Assembly (NCBI GenBank): GCA_031181145.1 | Contig: JAPSLB010000012.1 | Coordinates: 21,611-85,610, forward strand | Direction of reading: 5' to 3' | Origin: Microvirga sp. | Lineage (GTDB): Bacteria; Pseudomonadota; Alphaproteobacteria; Rhizobiales; Beijerinckiaceae | DNA: 64,000 nt | Shown here: positions 10,149 to 18,574 of the stretch, one piece after another | Position numbering within the stretch: position 1 is the stretch's first letter | How the letters are laid out: every line of letters begins with the position of its first letter | Notes under the pieces: generated by a model | Database searches by the model: none | What the model saw: only the letters and a program-made list of their open reading frames with translations | Told to the model about the DNA's origin: nothing | Position numbers and translations under genes: made by a program

Positions 10149-11597
10149 CTATGCCAGGGCGTCCTCCGGCATACGTTGGTCCCCGGACGGGCTCTCCGGC
10201 CTATCGGCTCCGAATCGGATCTGCCTGTCACTGACCTTCCGAATCAGTTCCGTGTCATGGCTGACGATCAGGACGGCGCAGTTACGCTCCCGCGCCAGCT
10301 CGACGAGGAGCTCAATCGTTTCCTGCTGGGTGATGAGATCGAGTCGCGAGGTTGGCTCGTCGGCGAAGAGGAAGACCGGATCAAGCAGAAGGACACGTAG
10401 AAGCGCGAACCGCTGCAACTCGCCGCCCGAGACCTCGGTCGGCAGTCGGTCGAGAAGCTCGGGTGCCAGCCGCAGCCGTTCCAGGAGAGGTTCGATCCGC
10501 GCGGCATCCAATTGATGCCGCTTGACGAGATCAAGGATGGCGCGACGCAAGGTGATCCGCTGCGGGAAGGCCGACGGCGGATCCTGATAGAGTTTCTGGA
10601 GCTTGATCGCAGGCTGTCCTTCAGCGCGCTGGACCTTGCCCTCGTCCGGCGGAAGCAGCCCGAGCAGGATGTCGCCGAACGTGCTCTTGCCGCAGCCGCT
10701 CGGGCCTGTGACCCCGATGATCTCACCCGGGTGGACGGCGAGGTTCTGCCCGCTGAACAGCCGCTGTCCGCCACGAGCCTTGCCGAGTCCCTCTGCTGTC
10801 AGGACTGGCTTCCCTGTTGCCGGCCGCGGCTGTCCGTCCGGCCAGTGAGCAGGATCCGCCTCGATCAGTCGCCGGGTGTAGGCATGCTGCGGATTGCCGA
10901 GCACCGTCTCGGCCGCTCCCTGCTCGATGATGACGCCATTGAGCATCACCGCGAGGTCGCCGCCCATGCGCCGTGCCAGTTCGAGATCGTGCGTGATGGT
11001 CAGGAGGCCGCCTCCCTCCGCCACCTCACGCATGAGGAGCGCGATGACATCGTCGCGCCGGGCTACGTCCAGGCCCTTGGTCGGCTCGTCGGCAATGACG
11101 ATCCGCGCCCCGCCTGCCCGTGCCGCGGCGAAAGCCACACGCTGGGCCATGCCGCCGGAGAGCTGCGAGGGCAGCATGCCCCCGGCTCGGGCAAGACCAA
11201 GGTTGGCCAGATCGTCCTGCGCCCTACGGGTTGCGTCCGCTTCGCTCAGTCCCTGCACGAAGCCATAGCCTTCGGCCACCTGCTCGCGGGCCCGCATGGT
11301 GGGATCGAGCGCCAGCCACGGCTCCTGCGGCAGTACGGAGATCACGCGGCCCCACAGGGAACGGTGTGCCTGCCCTGAGGCAAGTGACAGTCGCTGACCT
11401 GCAATGGTGACGCTGCCCTCGGCGCGAAGACCAGTCGGCAACGTGCCCATGATGGCCTGCGCTAGAAGGCTCTTGCCCGAGCCGGTCTCGCCCAGGATCG
11501 TGAACGGGCGGCCGGGATGAAGCGACAGGGAGGCCGGCTCGACGATCCGCTCCCTGGCAAAGACGCAGACGCCGTCGGCGACTAGCAATGCGGTCAT
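10149..11597 (-). CDS. ABC transporter, two ATP-binding domains fused in one polypeptide (DppD-DppF/NikDE type)
   Basis: Two Walker A motifs (GETGSGKSLLAQ and GPSGCGKSTFGD) and two signature motifs (LSGGMAQRVAFA, VSGGELQRFAL). Confidence 0.92.
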   Translation of the reverse strand: MTALLVADGVCVFARERIVEPASLSLHPGRPFTILGETGSGKSLLAQAIMGTLPTGLRAEGSVTIAGQRLSLASGQAHRSLWGRVISVLPQEPWLALDPTMRAREQVAEGYGFVQGLSEADATRRAQDDLANLGLARAGGMLPSQLSGGMAQRVAFAAARAGGARIVIADEPTKGLDVARRDDVIALLMREVAEGGGLLTITHDLELARRMGGDLAVMLNGVIIEQGAAETVLGNPQHAYTRRLIEADPAHWPDGQPRPATGKPVLTAEGLGKARGGQRLFSGQNLAVHPGEIIGVTGPSGCGKSTFGDILLGLLPPDEGKVQRAEGQPAIKLQKLYQDPPSAFPQRITLRRAILDLVKRHQLDAARIEPLLERLRLAPELLDRLPTEVSGGELQRFALLRVLLLDPVFLFADEPTSRLDLITQQETIELLVELARERNCAVLIVSHDTELIRKVSDRQIRFGADRPESPSGDQRMPEDALA

Positions 11598-12424
11598 CGT
11601 GCTTTCCTTCCGGCGATGAGGTTGAGGCTGAGGACGAGGAGGAACACGACGACGATCGGTTGCAGCAGGGCGTGAGGCGCCTCCTCGTAGTAGGGCAGCA
11701 GCTCGGTCATCATCAGGCCGAGTTCCGGTGTGGGCGGGCGCACGCCGACGCTGACGAAGCCCAGCGCCGCGATGGCCATGATGGCCGTGGCGGCCCCGAA
11801 GGCGCCGACCGTCAGGATCATGGGGGAGATCTCGGGCCAGAGATGCCGGCGGACGATGTAGGCGGGCCCGAAGCCGAGAAGTCGTGAGGCTTGCACGGCC
11901 GGTGAAGTGATGAGCGTGCGCGTGGTGGCTCGTGTCAGCCGGAAGTACTCGATCCAGAGCACCAGGGAAATGCCGACATACAGAGCCCAGGGCGAGTCCG
12001 GCGCGATGGCGGTCAGCATCAGCACGAGCAGCAGACCCGGGAGGGCCAGGGACACGTCACCGAGGATTGACAGCGCTCGGTCGACGATCCCGCCCTTCCA
12101 GGCCGCGAGGATGCCGAGCAGGACGCCGGGAACCGCAGCCGTCAGCACGCTGAGGAACGCCAGTCCCAGTGACAGCCGCAGGGCCGCCGCGAGGCGGGCC
12201 AGCATCGAGCGTCCGAGATGGTCGTAGCCGAGGGGCTCGCTCCAGCTCGGACCCGCCAGCACATTGCGCAGGCTCTGTTTCGTCGGATCCACTGGCCAGA
12301 CGAGCGGTGTCAGGAACGCGAACAGGACGATAAAGGCCAGGATCGTGAAGCCGATGAATCGGCCCACAGAGATGCGCTTCTGCTCCAACACGGAACTGGA
12401 GGAGTTCACTGCAATCGTCGTCAT
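11594..12424 (-). CDS. ABC transporter permease (DppC/NikC type)
   Basis: LVWPVDPTKQSLRNVLAGPSWSEPLGYDHLGRSMLARLAAALRLSLGL. Confidence 0.9.
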   Translation of the reverse strand: MTTIAVNSSSSVLEQKRISVGRFIGFTILAFIVLFAFLTPLVWPVDPTKQSLRNVLAGPSWSEPLGYDHLGRSMLARLAAALRLSLGLAFLSVLTAAVPGVLLGILAAWKGGIVDRALSILGDVSLALPGLLLVLMLTAIAPDSPWALYVGISLVLWIEYFRLTRATTRTLITSPAVQASRLLGFGPAYIVRRHLWPEISPMILTVGAFGAATAIMAIAALGFVSVGVRPPTPELGLMMTELLPYYEEAPHALLQPIVVVFLLVLSLNLIAGRKAR

Positions 12425-13365
12425 GCCGTCTGCCTCCGGGGATCGATCAGGTAGCAGGCCAAGTCCACGAGTGCATTGAGCAGCACGAACATCAGACCCA
12501 TCACGAGGGCTGTGCCCTGGATCACAGGCACGTCACGGGCGAAGATCGCGTGGACGAGCGCATGGCCGATGCCGGGCCAGGCAAAGAGGGTTTCCACGAC
12601 GACGACGCCCTCGATGAGGTAGATGAACTGCACGCCGAGATAGGTCACGATCGGCACGCTCACGTTGCGCAGGCCATGGCGGAGAAACACCTGGGCCTCT
12701 GACAAACCCTTGGTGCGTCCGAAAGCGTAGTAGGGCGAGCTGACAACGCCTGCCATCGCATCCCGGGCCACGCGGCTCGAGACGGCGGCGAGCCCGAGCG
12801 CCAGCGTCAGGGCCGGCAGGATCAGGTTCTGCGGCTCGCCGTGTCCGGCCGCCGGAAGGATGCCCATTCCGGTCGCGAGAACGATGATGAGCAGGAGACC
12901 GACGACGAAGTGCGGCAGCGCGCGCAACGTGCTCGACACCAGGAGCAGTCCGCGGTCAATCGCCCCGCCCGGGCGGAGGCCGGCCAGGATGCCGAGGGGC
13001 GGCCCGATCAGGAGCGACATTAGCACTGCCGCGAGCGCGAGCTCCACCGTGTGACCGAGCTGGTGGCGCACCTCATCGATGACGGGCTCACCCGACACGA
13101 CAGACACACCGAGATCGAAGCGGACCAGGTCCCAGAACCATTGGCCGAGAGCAGCCGCGCCACCCCTGTCCAGCCCGAGCTCGGTGCGCACCGCGTTGGC
13201 TGCATCGGTGTTGACCATGTCGTAGCCGTAGCGGCCGGCTGCGATGCGGTAAGCCATGTCGCCGGGCAGCGCGCGGACCATGATGAAGGTCAGCACGCCC
13301 ACCGTCAGCGCGACAAGGAGCGCCTGGAAGAGACGATAGCCGAGAGTCCTTGTCATTGCGCCCAC
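12421..13365 (-). CDS. ABC transporter permease (DppB/NikB type)
   Basis: LGYRLFQALLVALTVGVLTFIMVRALPGDMAYRIAAGRYG; YYAFGRTKGLSEAQVFLRHGLRN. Confidence 0.9.
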   Translation of the reverse strand: MGAMTRTLGYRLFQALLVALTVGVLTFIMVRALPGDMAYRIAAGRYGYDMVNTDAANAVRTELGLDRGGAAALGQWFWDLVRFDLGVSVVSGEPVIDEVRHQLGHTVELALAAVLMSLLIGPPLGILAGLRPGGAIDRGLLLVSSTLRALPHFVVGLLLIIVLATGMGILPAAGHGEPQNLILPALTLALGLAAVSSRVARDAMAGVVSSPYYAFGRTKGLSEAQVFLRHGLRNVSVPIVTYLGVQFIYLIEGVVVVETLFAWPGIGHALVHAIFARDVPVIQGTALVMGLMFVLLNALVDLACYLIDPRRQTA

Positions 13366-14873
13366 CTCATGCTGGCGATGCCGAAGTTGCGCTCGAAGGG
13401 ATCAAGGCGCACGTTCTCCAGCTTCTTCGAGACGGCAGCCGTCTGCTGGTACCAGGCGATGGGGATCACCGGCAGTTCGCTTTGCAGGATTGAGACCGCC
13501 TTGTCGCGCAGGGGCTGACCTTGAGCCGTGTCCGAGATATTGGAGAGATCCTTGATCGCCTGGTCGAACTCAGCATTCGACCAGTTCATCGAACCCCAGT
13601 CGCCACCTTGGGGCGGGTAGTCCTGCAACATCGTGCCGATGGGATCGGGGACGAGTGCGAAGTTGCGCGCGGCCAGACCCATTTGCAGCGTCCCGTCCTG
13701 ATGCTTGGCCGGGATCTCGCTCGAATTGGTGGAGTTGATGGTGATCGCGACCCCCACCTCCTTGAGCTGTTCCTGGAGGACGGCAGCTACGAGCGGAAGC
13801 TCAGGTCGATCGGGATAGGTCACGAGGGTCAGGGCGAAGCGCTGGCCATCCTTCGCCAATACCCCATCTGATCCGGGTTTCCAGCCGAGATCGGCCAGCA
13901 GCGCCTTGGCCTTCGCGGGATCGTAGGTCAGCGGCGGGACGTTCGCATTGTGCCAGCTCGCGACGCTCGGCGGGAAGAGCTGGTTGGCGGCCGCCGGGTA
14001 GCGCAGGATGGCGGCCGCGATGCCCTCACGATCGACGGCAAGACTCAGGGCCTGCCGGGCGCGCGCGTCCTTCAGAAGCGGATCGCCCGCATTGACCTTC
14101 AGCAGGATGCTGCGCGGAATCGATACGGAGAGCACGCTGACCTTTGAGCTGCGGCTCAGGCGCGTGCGGCTGGCCGGGTCGAGGTTGAACACGTAGTCGG
14201 CGTCGCCGCTCTCGGCCATCAGGGCCCGGGTCTCGCCGCGGCCGACCGCCAGGTAGCTGGCGGCGCGAATGGAAGGCTTCTCGCCCCAGTACCCGTCGAA
14301 GCGCTCGACCGTCATCTTCTGCGGCGCTTGCAGCAGGCTGATCCTGAAGGGTCCGGTCCCGATGACCTGCGTGACCCTTCCCTTGTCGTCGTAGGCTGCG
14401 AGCGCCAGGATCGCCGTGGTATTCTGGGCGAGAAAAGCGAGCAGCGGAGCGAAGGGCTCGGAGAGGCGGATGACGACGTCATTGCCGTCCGCCGCGATGG
14501 TTTCGATCGGGGCTTTGTTGAGAATGCCGGGCTTCCCCCTCGCGACGGTCAGTGCAGCGACGACGGCCTCGGCCGTCAGGGGCGTGCCGTCATGGAAGAT
14601 TGCGTTCGAACGCAGCTTGAAACGCCAGACCTTGCCGTCGTCGGAGAGTTCCCAGGACGCGGCCAGCGCCGGGATGGGTTTGCCGGCCTCGTCCGCTCCG
14701 ACGAGCGTCTCGGCCACGCCCATCTTCAGGAAGAGATCGCCTGCCGTCGACGGGTCCGTGCCGTTGATTTCAAAGGGAGCCACGATGTCGAGGACATCGT
14801 CGCCCGCGGCGGCGTGGGCATGGCCAATGCCCAGCATGAGGCCGAGGGTGAGGGCTGAAACGGTGCGCAGCAT
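13353..14873 (-). CDS. ABC transporter substrate-binding protein (NikA/CntA-like SBP family 5)
   Basis: MLRTVSALTLGLMLGIGHAHAAAGDDVLDIVAPFEINGTDPSTAGDLFLKMGVAETLV...; internal start preferred because of the signal peptide. Confidence 0.87.
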   Translation of the reverse strand: MLRTVSALTLGLMLGIGHAHAAAGDDVLDIVAPFEINGTDPSTAGDLFLKMGVAETLVGADEAGKPIPALAASWELSDDGKVWRFKLRSNAIFHDGTPLTAEAVVAALTVARGKPGILNKAPIETIAADGNDVVIRLSEPFAPLLAFLAQNTTAILALAAYDDKGRVTQVIGTGPFRISLLQAPQKMTVERFDGYWGEKPSIRAASYLAVGRGETRALMAESGDADYVFNLDPASRTRLSRSSKVSVLSVSIPRSILLKVNAGDPLLKDARARQALSLAVDREGIAAAILRYPAAANQLFPPSVASWHNANVPPLTYDPAKAKALLADLGWKPGSDGVLAKDGQRFALTLVTYPDRPELPLVAAVLQEQLKEVGVAITINSTNSSEIPAKHQDGTLQMGLAARNFALVPDPIGTMLQDYPPQGGDWGSMNWSNAEFDQAIKDLSNISDTAQGQPLRDKAVSILQSELPVIPIAWYQQTAAVSKKLENVRLDPFERNFGIASMRWAQ

Positions 14874-14899
14874 GGCGAGGTGCTCCCTTGGGCGGCATG

Positions 14900-14919
14900 G
14901 CGTATAATATACTATACGC
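14900..14919. promoter_or_regulatory. Near-perfect 20-bp palindrome, candidate Zur/Fur-family operator
   Basis: GCGTATAATATACTATACGC (9/10 base pairs), 27-46 bp upstream of the NikA/CntA-like start codon; 15/20 identical to the site at 16926-16945. Confidence 0.65.
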
Positions 14920-15027
14920 AATAGCCTCGGATCCAGGCGCTGTCCAGTCCCGACTCAGCTGGCAACTCGTGCCTGCTCCTTTGCGGTGGCGGGACGATGA
15001 AGACCTAACCCGTTCCGACGGATGTGA

Positions 15028-15666
15028 TCACGGTTGACGCAAGGACTCGGTGATCGCGAGGAAGAGCCGCACGACGTCCATCCCCTCGATCGGCGGGGAG
15101 CGATGCCGGACATCAGGGCGATCCGCATCCGCTTCGCGTCCCCCAAGCATGAGCGCCACCCAACCGCGTTCCATCCGCCGGATCTGCTCCGGATCGATAC
15201 GAACTCCTGGGGCTGCGCCATGTAATATGGGGGATCCAGCCATTCGGTGCCCGGGCCGAGGCAGGTGCTCACGAGCCGGAAGCACACGTTGTCCGTATGG
15301 AACCCGAGGCAGGCGTCGTCCTCGATCACGTCGAGGCGAAGGGACAGGTGTCGGTTACCCGACACCCGCTCGAACATCAGCGCAATAAAGCTCAAGCCGT
15401 TGACGAGCTACTGCCTCATCCAGCCCGGCCCGATCCGGCGCCAAGTAGTTCTGCACCTGTAGCCGCAGTCCTGTCGGATCACCATCGAGCCGCAGGCGTG
15501 GCAGACGATCGACAGGCATCATATCGATCTCGGTCGTCACCACCAGCTCCAGGACGCGGGGCATGAGGCCGATCGGACCTGAGCGGAGGGCCTGCGTGTC
15601 AGCCTCTTCCCATCCGCGTCGGTACGGCCCCATTCGTTCGGGAAGCGCGGCGTGTTCAGGCTGCAT
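15028..15666 (-). pseudogene. DUF1826 family protein, apparently split by two frameshifts
   Basis: Pieces in different frames: FERVSGNRHLSLRLDVIEDDACLGFHTDNVCFRLVSTCLGPGTEWLDP and IRRMERGWVALMLGGREADADRPDVRHRSPPIEGMDVVRLFLAI; follows the COG0523 gene in the same orientation. Confidence 0.68.
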
Positions 15667-16888
15667 CGGCGCGGCCCCAGAACGGAAAGGGATCGCGCAG
15701 GTGGCGATAGGCATTGGGATCGAAGCGCGTGGCGGTCAGTGATCCGGTCAGGCACTCATCGAGTGCCGCACGGATGGCGGCCTCGTCCATGCCGGTGCCG
15801 ATGAAGACGAGTTCCTGGCGACGATCGCCCCAGACCGGGCTCCAGTGCCGCTTCATCATGCCCCTCCATTCGGGGTGATCGGGCCAGTGCTGCTTCGGGA
15901 TCGCACTCCACCAATAGCCCATCGCCGTCACCCGTGCGATGGCGCCCGCGAGCGAGAATTCACCCACCCACTTCGGCCGAGTGGCGAGCCAGAAGTGCCC
16001 CTTCGCGCGGATCAGTCCCGGCCAGGTTCGGTTGATGAAGGCTTTGAACTTGTTGGGATGGAACGGTCGTCTGGCCCGATAGACGAAGCTCTGAATGCCA
16101 TACTCCTCCGTCTCCGGCGCATGCTCGGCATGGCCATAAAGCTCCTTGTACCAGAGTGGATGCCGCTGGGCCTTCTCCTCGTCGAACAGCCCGGTATCAA
16201 GGATACCGGAGAGCGCCACCTTGCCGAAATCGGTCTCGATCAGGCGTGCATCGGGGTTGAGCGCCACCACGACCTTGCGCACCAATGACAGCATATCAGA
16301 TGATACCTCCGACACCTTGTTGAGCACGACCACATCGGCGAACTCGATTTGCTCCACGAGCAGGCCGACGAGAGTCCGTTCATCGCCCTCGCCCGCTGTC
16401 GCGCCGCGGTCGCGCAGAAAGTCGTTCGAGCCGTAATCCTTCAGGAGATGCGCGGCATCGACCACGGTCACCATGGTGTCGAGCCGCGCCACATCCGAGA
16501 GGCAGTTTCCGTTCTCGTCCCGGAACGAGAACGTGCTCGCCACCGGCAAGGGCTCGGCGATGCCCGTTCCCTCGATCAGCAGGTAATCGAAGCGCCCTTC
16601 CTCACTCAGGCGTCGCACCTCCGCCAGGAGATCGTCGCGAAGGGTGCAGCAGATGCAGCCGTTGGTCATCTCCACCAGCCGCTCGTCCGTGCGGGAAAGA
16701 TTAGCGCCGCCGTCACGCACCAGATCGGCATCGATGTTGACCTCGCTCATGTCGTTGACGATCACCGCGACCTTGCGCCCTTCGCGATTGTTCAGGACGT
16801 GATTGAGCAAGGTGGTCTTTCCGGCACCGAGAAAGCCCGAAAGCACGGTCACGGGCAGGCGGCGGTCTGGGACTGACATATCGGACAT
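15656..16888 (-). CDS. COG0523/CobW-family GTP-binding metallochaperone (ZigA/YeiR-like)
   Basis: VTVLSGFLGAGKTTLLNHVLNNREGRKVAVIVNDMSEVNIDADLV; TNGCICCTLRDDLL (CxCC motif); EGTGIAEPLPVAS. Confidence 0.95.
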   Translation of the reverse strand: MSDMSVPDRRLPVTVLSGFLGAGKTTLLNHVLNNREGRKVAVIVNDMSEVNIDADLVRDGGANLSRTDERLVEMTNGCICCTLRDDLLAEVRRLSEEGRFDYLLIEGTGIAEPLPVASTFSFRDENGNCLSDVARLDTMVTVVDAAHLLKDYGSNDFLRDRGATAGEGDERTLVGLLVEQIEFADVVVLNKVSEVSSDMLSLVRKVVVALNPDARLIETDFGKVALSGILDTGLFDEEKAQRHPLWYKELYGHAEHAPETEEYGIQSFVYRARRPFHPNKFKAFINRTWPGLIRAKGHFWLATRPKWVGEFSLAGAIARVTAMGYWWSAIPKQHWPDHPEWRGMMKRHWSPVWGDRRQELVFIGTGMDEAAIRAALDECLTGSLTATRFDPNAYRHLRDPFPFWGRADAA

Positions 16889-16925
16889 GAGCGGGAGACT
16901 CCGGTGTCGGGGTTGCTGGCTTGCT

Positions 16926-16945
16926 ATGTATAGTATACTGTACGT
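16926..16945. promoter_or_regulatory. 20-bp imperfect palindrome, candidate Zur/Fur-family operator shared by divergent genes
   Basis: ATGTATAGTATACTGTACGT (8/10 pairs), with a half-site-like CCGTATAATGTACGT just downstream (16954 onward); about 38 bp from both divergent start codons. Confidence 0.6.
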
Positions 16946-16982
16946 AAGCCTATCCGTATAATGTACGTCAAGAGGCCAGCGC

Positions 16983-17351
16983 ATGAATTCGGAAATGTCG
17001 GGCCAGCCGGACGCCCTGTCACCCGTGCAGAGCGGCATCCGGGAGATCCTTGGATCGGCTAATCGTCCGCTGATGGCGGTCACTCCGCCGACGGCTTATC
17101 GTAACCTGGCCCGTCTCGTCGAGCATGGGCTGGTCCACCGCATCGAGACGCTCAGCGCCTATGTCACCTGTCCCAGGCACCATCACGGCGAGCTCGCGGC
17201 CTTCGCGATTTGCAGCGGCTGGGACCCTGTCGAGGAACTCGACGATCCCGGCATCAGCCGCAGCCTTCATGCATGGAGCGAGGCTCGTGCCTTTAGGCTC
17301 GAAGGCACAGGCCTTGATCTCAATGGGCTCTGCGCCGCCTGCTCCCCCTGA
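16983..17351 (+). CDS. Zur/Fur-family regulator-like protein, apparently eroded (internal deletion and altered Zn-binding CxxC)
   Basis: SGIREILGSANRPLMAVTPPTAYRNLARLVEHGLVHRIETLSAYVTCPRHHHGELAAFAICSGWDPVEELDDPGIS...GLDLNGLCAACSP; Zur layout lacking the AYxIL helix segment. Confidence 0.62.
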   Translation: MNSEMSGQPDALSPVQSGIREILGSANRPLMAVTPPTAYRNLARLVEHGLVHRIETLSAYVTCPRHHHGELAAFAICSGWDPVEELDDPGISRSLHAWSEARAFRLEGTGLDLNGLCAACSP

Positions 17352-17392
17352 CACCCTACGCCTTCCCAGCAGCATCCCTGAAAGGATACCCG

Positions 17393-18319
17393 ATGCTCAC
17401 TCGCAGAACCGCCATGGCCGCCTTGTTCCCGGCAACCATTGCGCTTTCGTGGCTCTCAGCCCCTGCCCTGGCCCAGGCTCCGAAGCTGAAGGTCGTGGCC
17501 TCGTTCTCGATCCTAGCCGACCTCACAAGCCAGGTCGGCGGCGACCGCATCGAAGTCAGCGCTCTCGTCGGCCCGGACGGCGACGCCCATGTGTTCTCGC
17601 CCAAGCCCGCCGATGCCAAGAAGGTCGCCGATGCACGGGTCGTCGTGGTGAACGGTCTCGGCTTCGAGGGTTGGATGAACCGTCTGCTCAGGTCGTCGGG
17701 GAGCAAGGCCGCTCTCGTAACGGCCAGCACGGGTGTGAGGCCACTCCGGAGCGAGGAGCACGGTCATGATCATGCCGGGCACAGTCATGGTGAGTTCGAT
17801 CCCCATGCCTGGCAAGACGTTACGAACGTCAAGGTCTACGTCACCAACATCCGTGACGGATTGGTCAAGGCGGATCCCGCGGGCAAGGAAACGTACGAGG
17901 CCAATGCCAAGGCCTACCTTGCCGAGCTCGACGCACTCGATGCCGAGGTAAAGGCGGCGGTCGGATCGATCCCGCAGGAGCGGCGCAAGGTCATCACGAC
18001 CCATGATGCCTTTGGTTACTTCTCCAAGGCCTATGGGCTTGAGTTCCTGTCGCCGCAAGGCGTCTCGACCGATGCGGAGGCCTCCGCCGCAGACGTGGCG
18101 AGGATCGTGCGCCAGATCATGACCGAGCGCATCCCGGCGGTGTTCCTGGAAAATATCTCGGATCCGCGCCTGATCGAGCGCATCTCGAAGGAATCGGGAG
18201 CGCGGATCGGCGGACGGCTCTACTCCGACGCCCTGTCGAAGCCGAACGGGCCAGCCGGCACCTACATCGACATGATCCGCAGCAACGTGATGGAAATCAC
18301 GAAGGCGCTCGTGAGCTGA
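17393..18319 (+). CDS. Metal (Zn/Mn-type) ABC transporter substrate-binding protein, ZnuA/AztC-like
   Basis: LKVVASFSILADLTSQVGGDRIEVSALVGPDGDAHVFSPKPADAKKVADARVVVVNGLGFEGW; His-rich EEHGHDHAGHSHGEFDPHAW. Confidence 0.93.
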   Translation: MLTRRTAMAALFPATIALSWLSAPALAQAPKLKVVASFSILADLTSQVGGDRIEVSALVGPDGDAHVFSPKPADAKKVADARVVVVNGLGFEGWMNRLLRSSGSKAALVTASTGVRPLRSEEHGHDHAGHSHGEFDPHAWQDVTNVKVYVTNIRDGLVKADPAGKETYEANAKAYLAELDALDAEVKAAVGSIPQERRKVITTHDAFGYFSKAYGLEFLSPQGVSTDAEASAADVARIVRQIMTERIPAVFLENISDPRLIERISKESGARIGGRLYSDALSKPNGPAGTYIDMIRSNVMEITKALVS

Positions 18320-18354
18320 CAGGCTAGCCATAGAGCAATGCCGTCTCCATCGAA

Positions 18355-18376
18355 GTCAGGCTAACGTTAGCCTGAC
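18355..18376. repeat. Perfect 22-bp palindrome between convergent genes
   Basis: GTCAGGCTAACGTTAGCCTGAC is its own reverse complement. Confidence 0.8.
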
Positions 18377-18574
18377 CTCGCCGCGTCAATCGGTTCATGA
18401 CGCCTGATGTCCGATGTGGGTCAGGTAGTGTGACTCCCCGCCCGTATGGAATGTCTGCCTATGCAAGGATTGCTGCCATTGGGCTCGTGTCTCAGGTGTG
18501 CCAGAAGCCGGCGTTTCTCGTTGTCATCCATTACGCAGTGAGCCGCCGTGAGGCTTCACGGCGGCTCAACCGCG

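Noticed and set aside
10512-11378. 288-aa plus-strand ORF
   Set aside because: Antisense to the fused ABC ATPase gene, which has clear Walker motifs.
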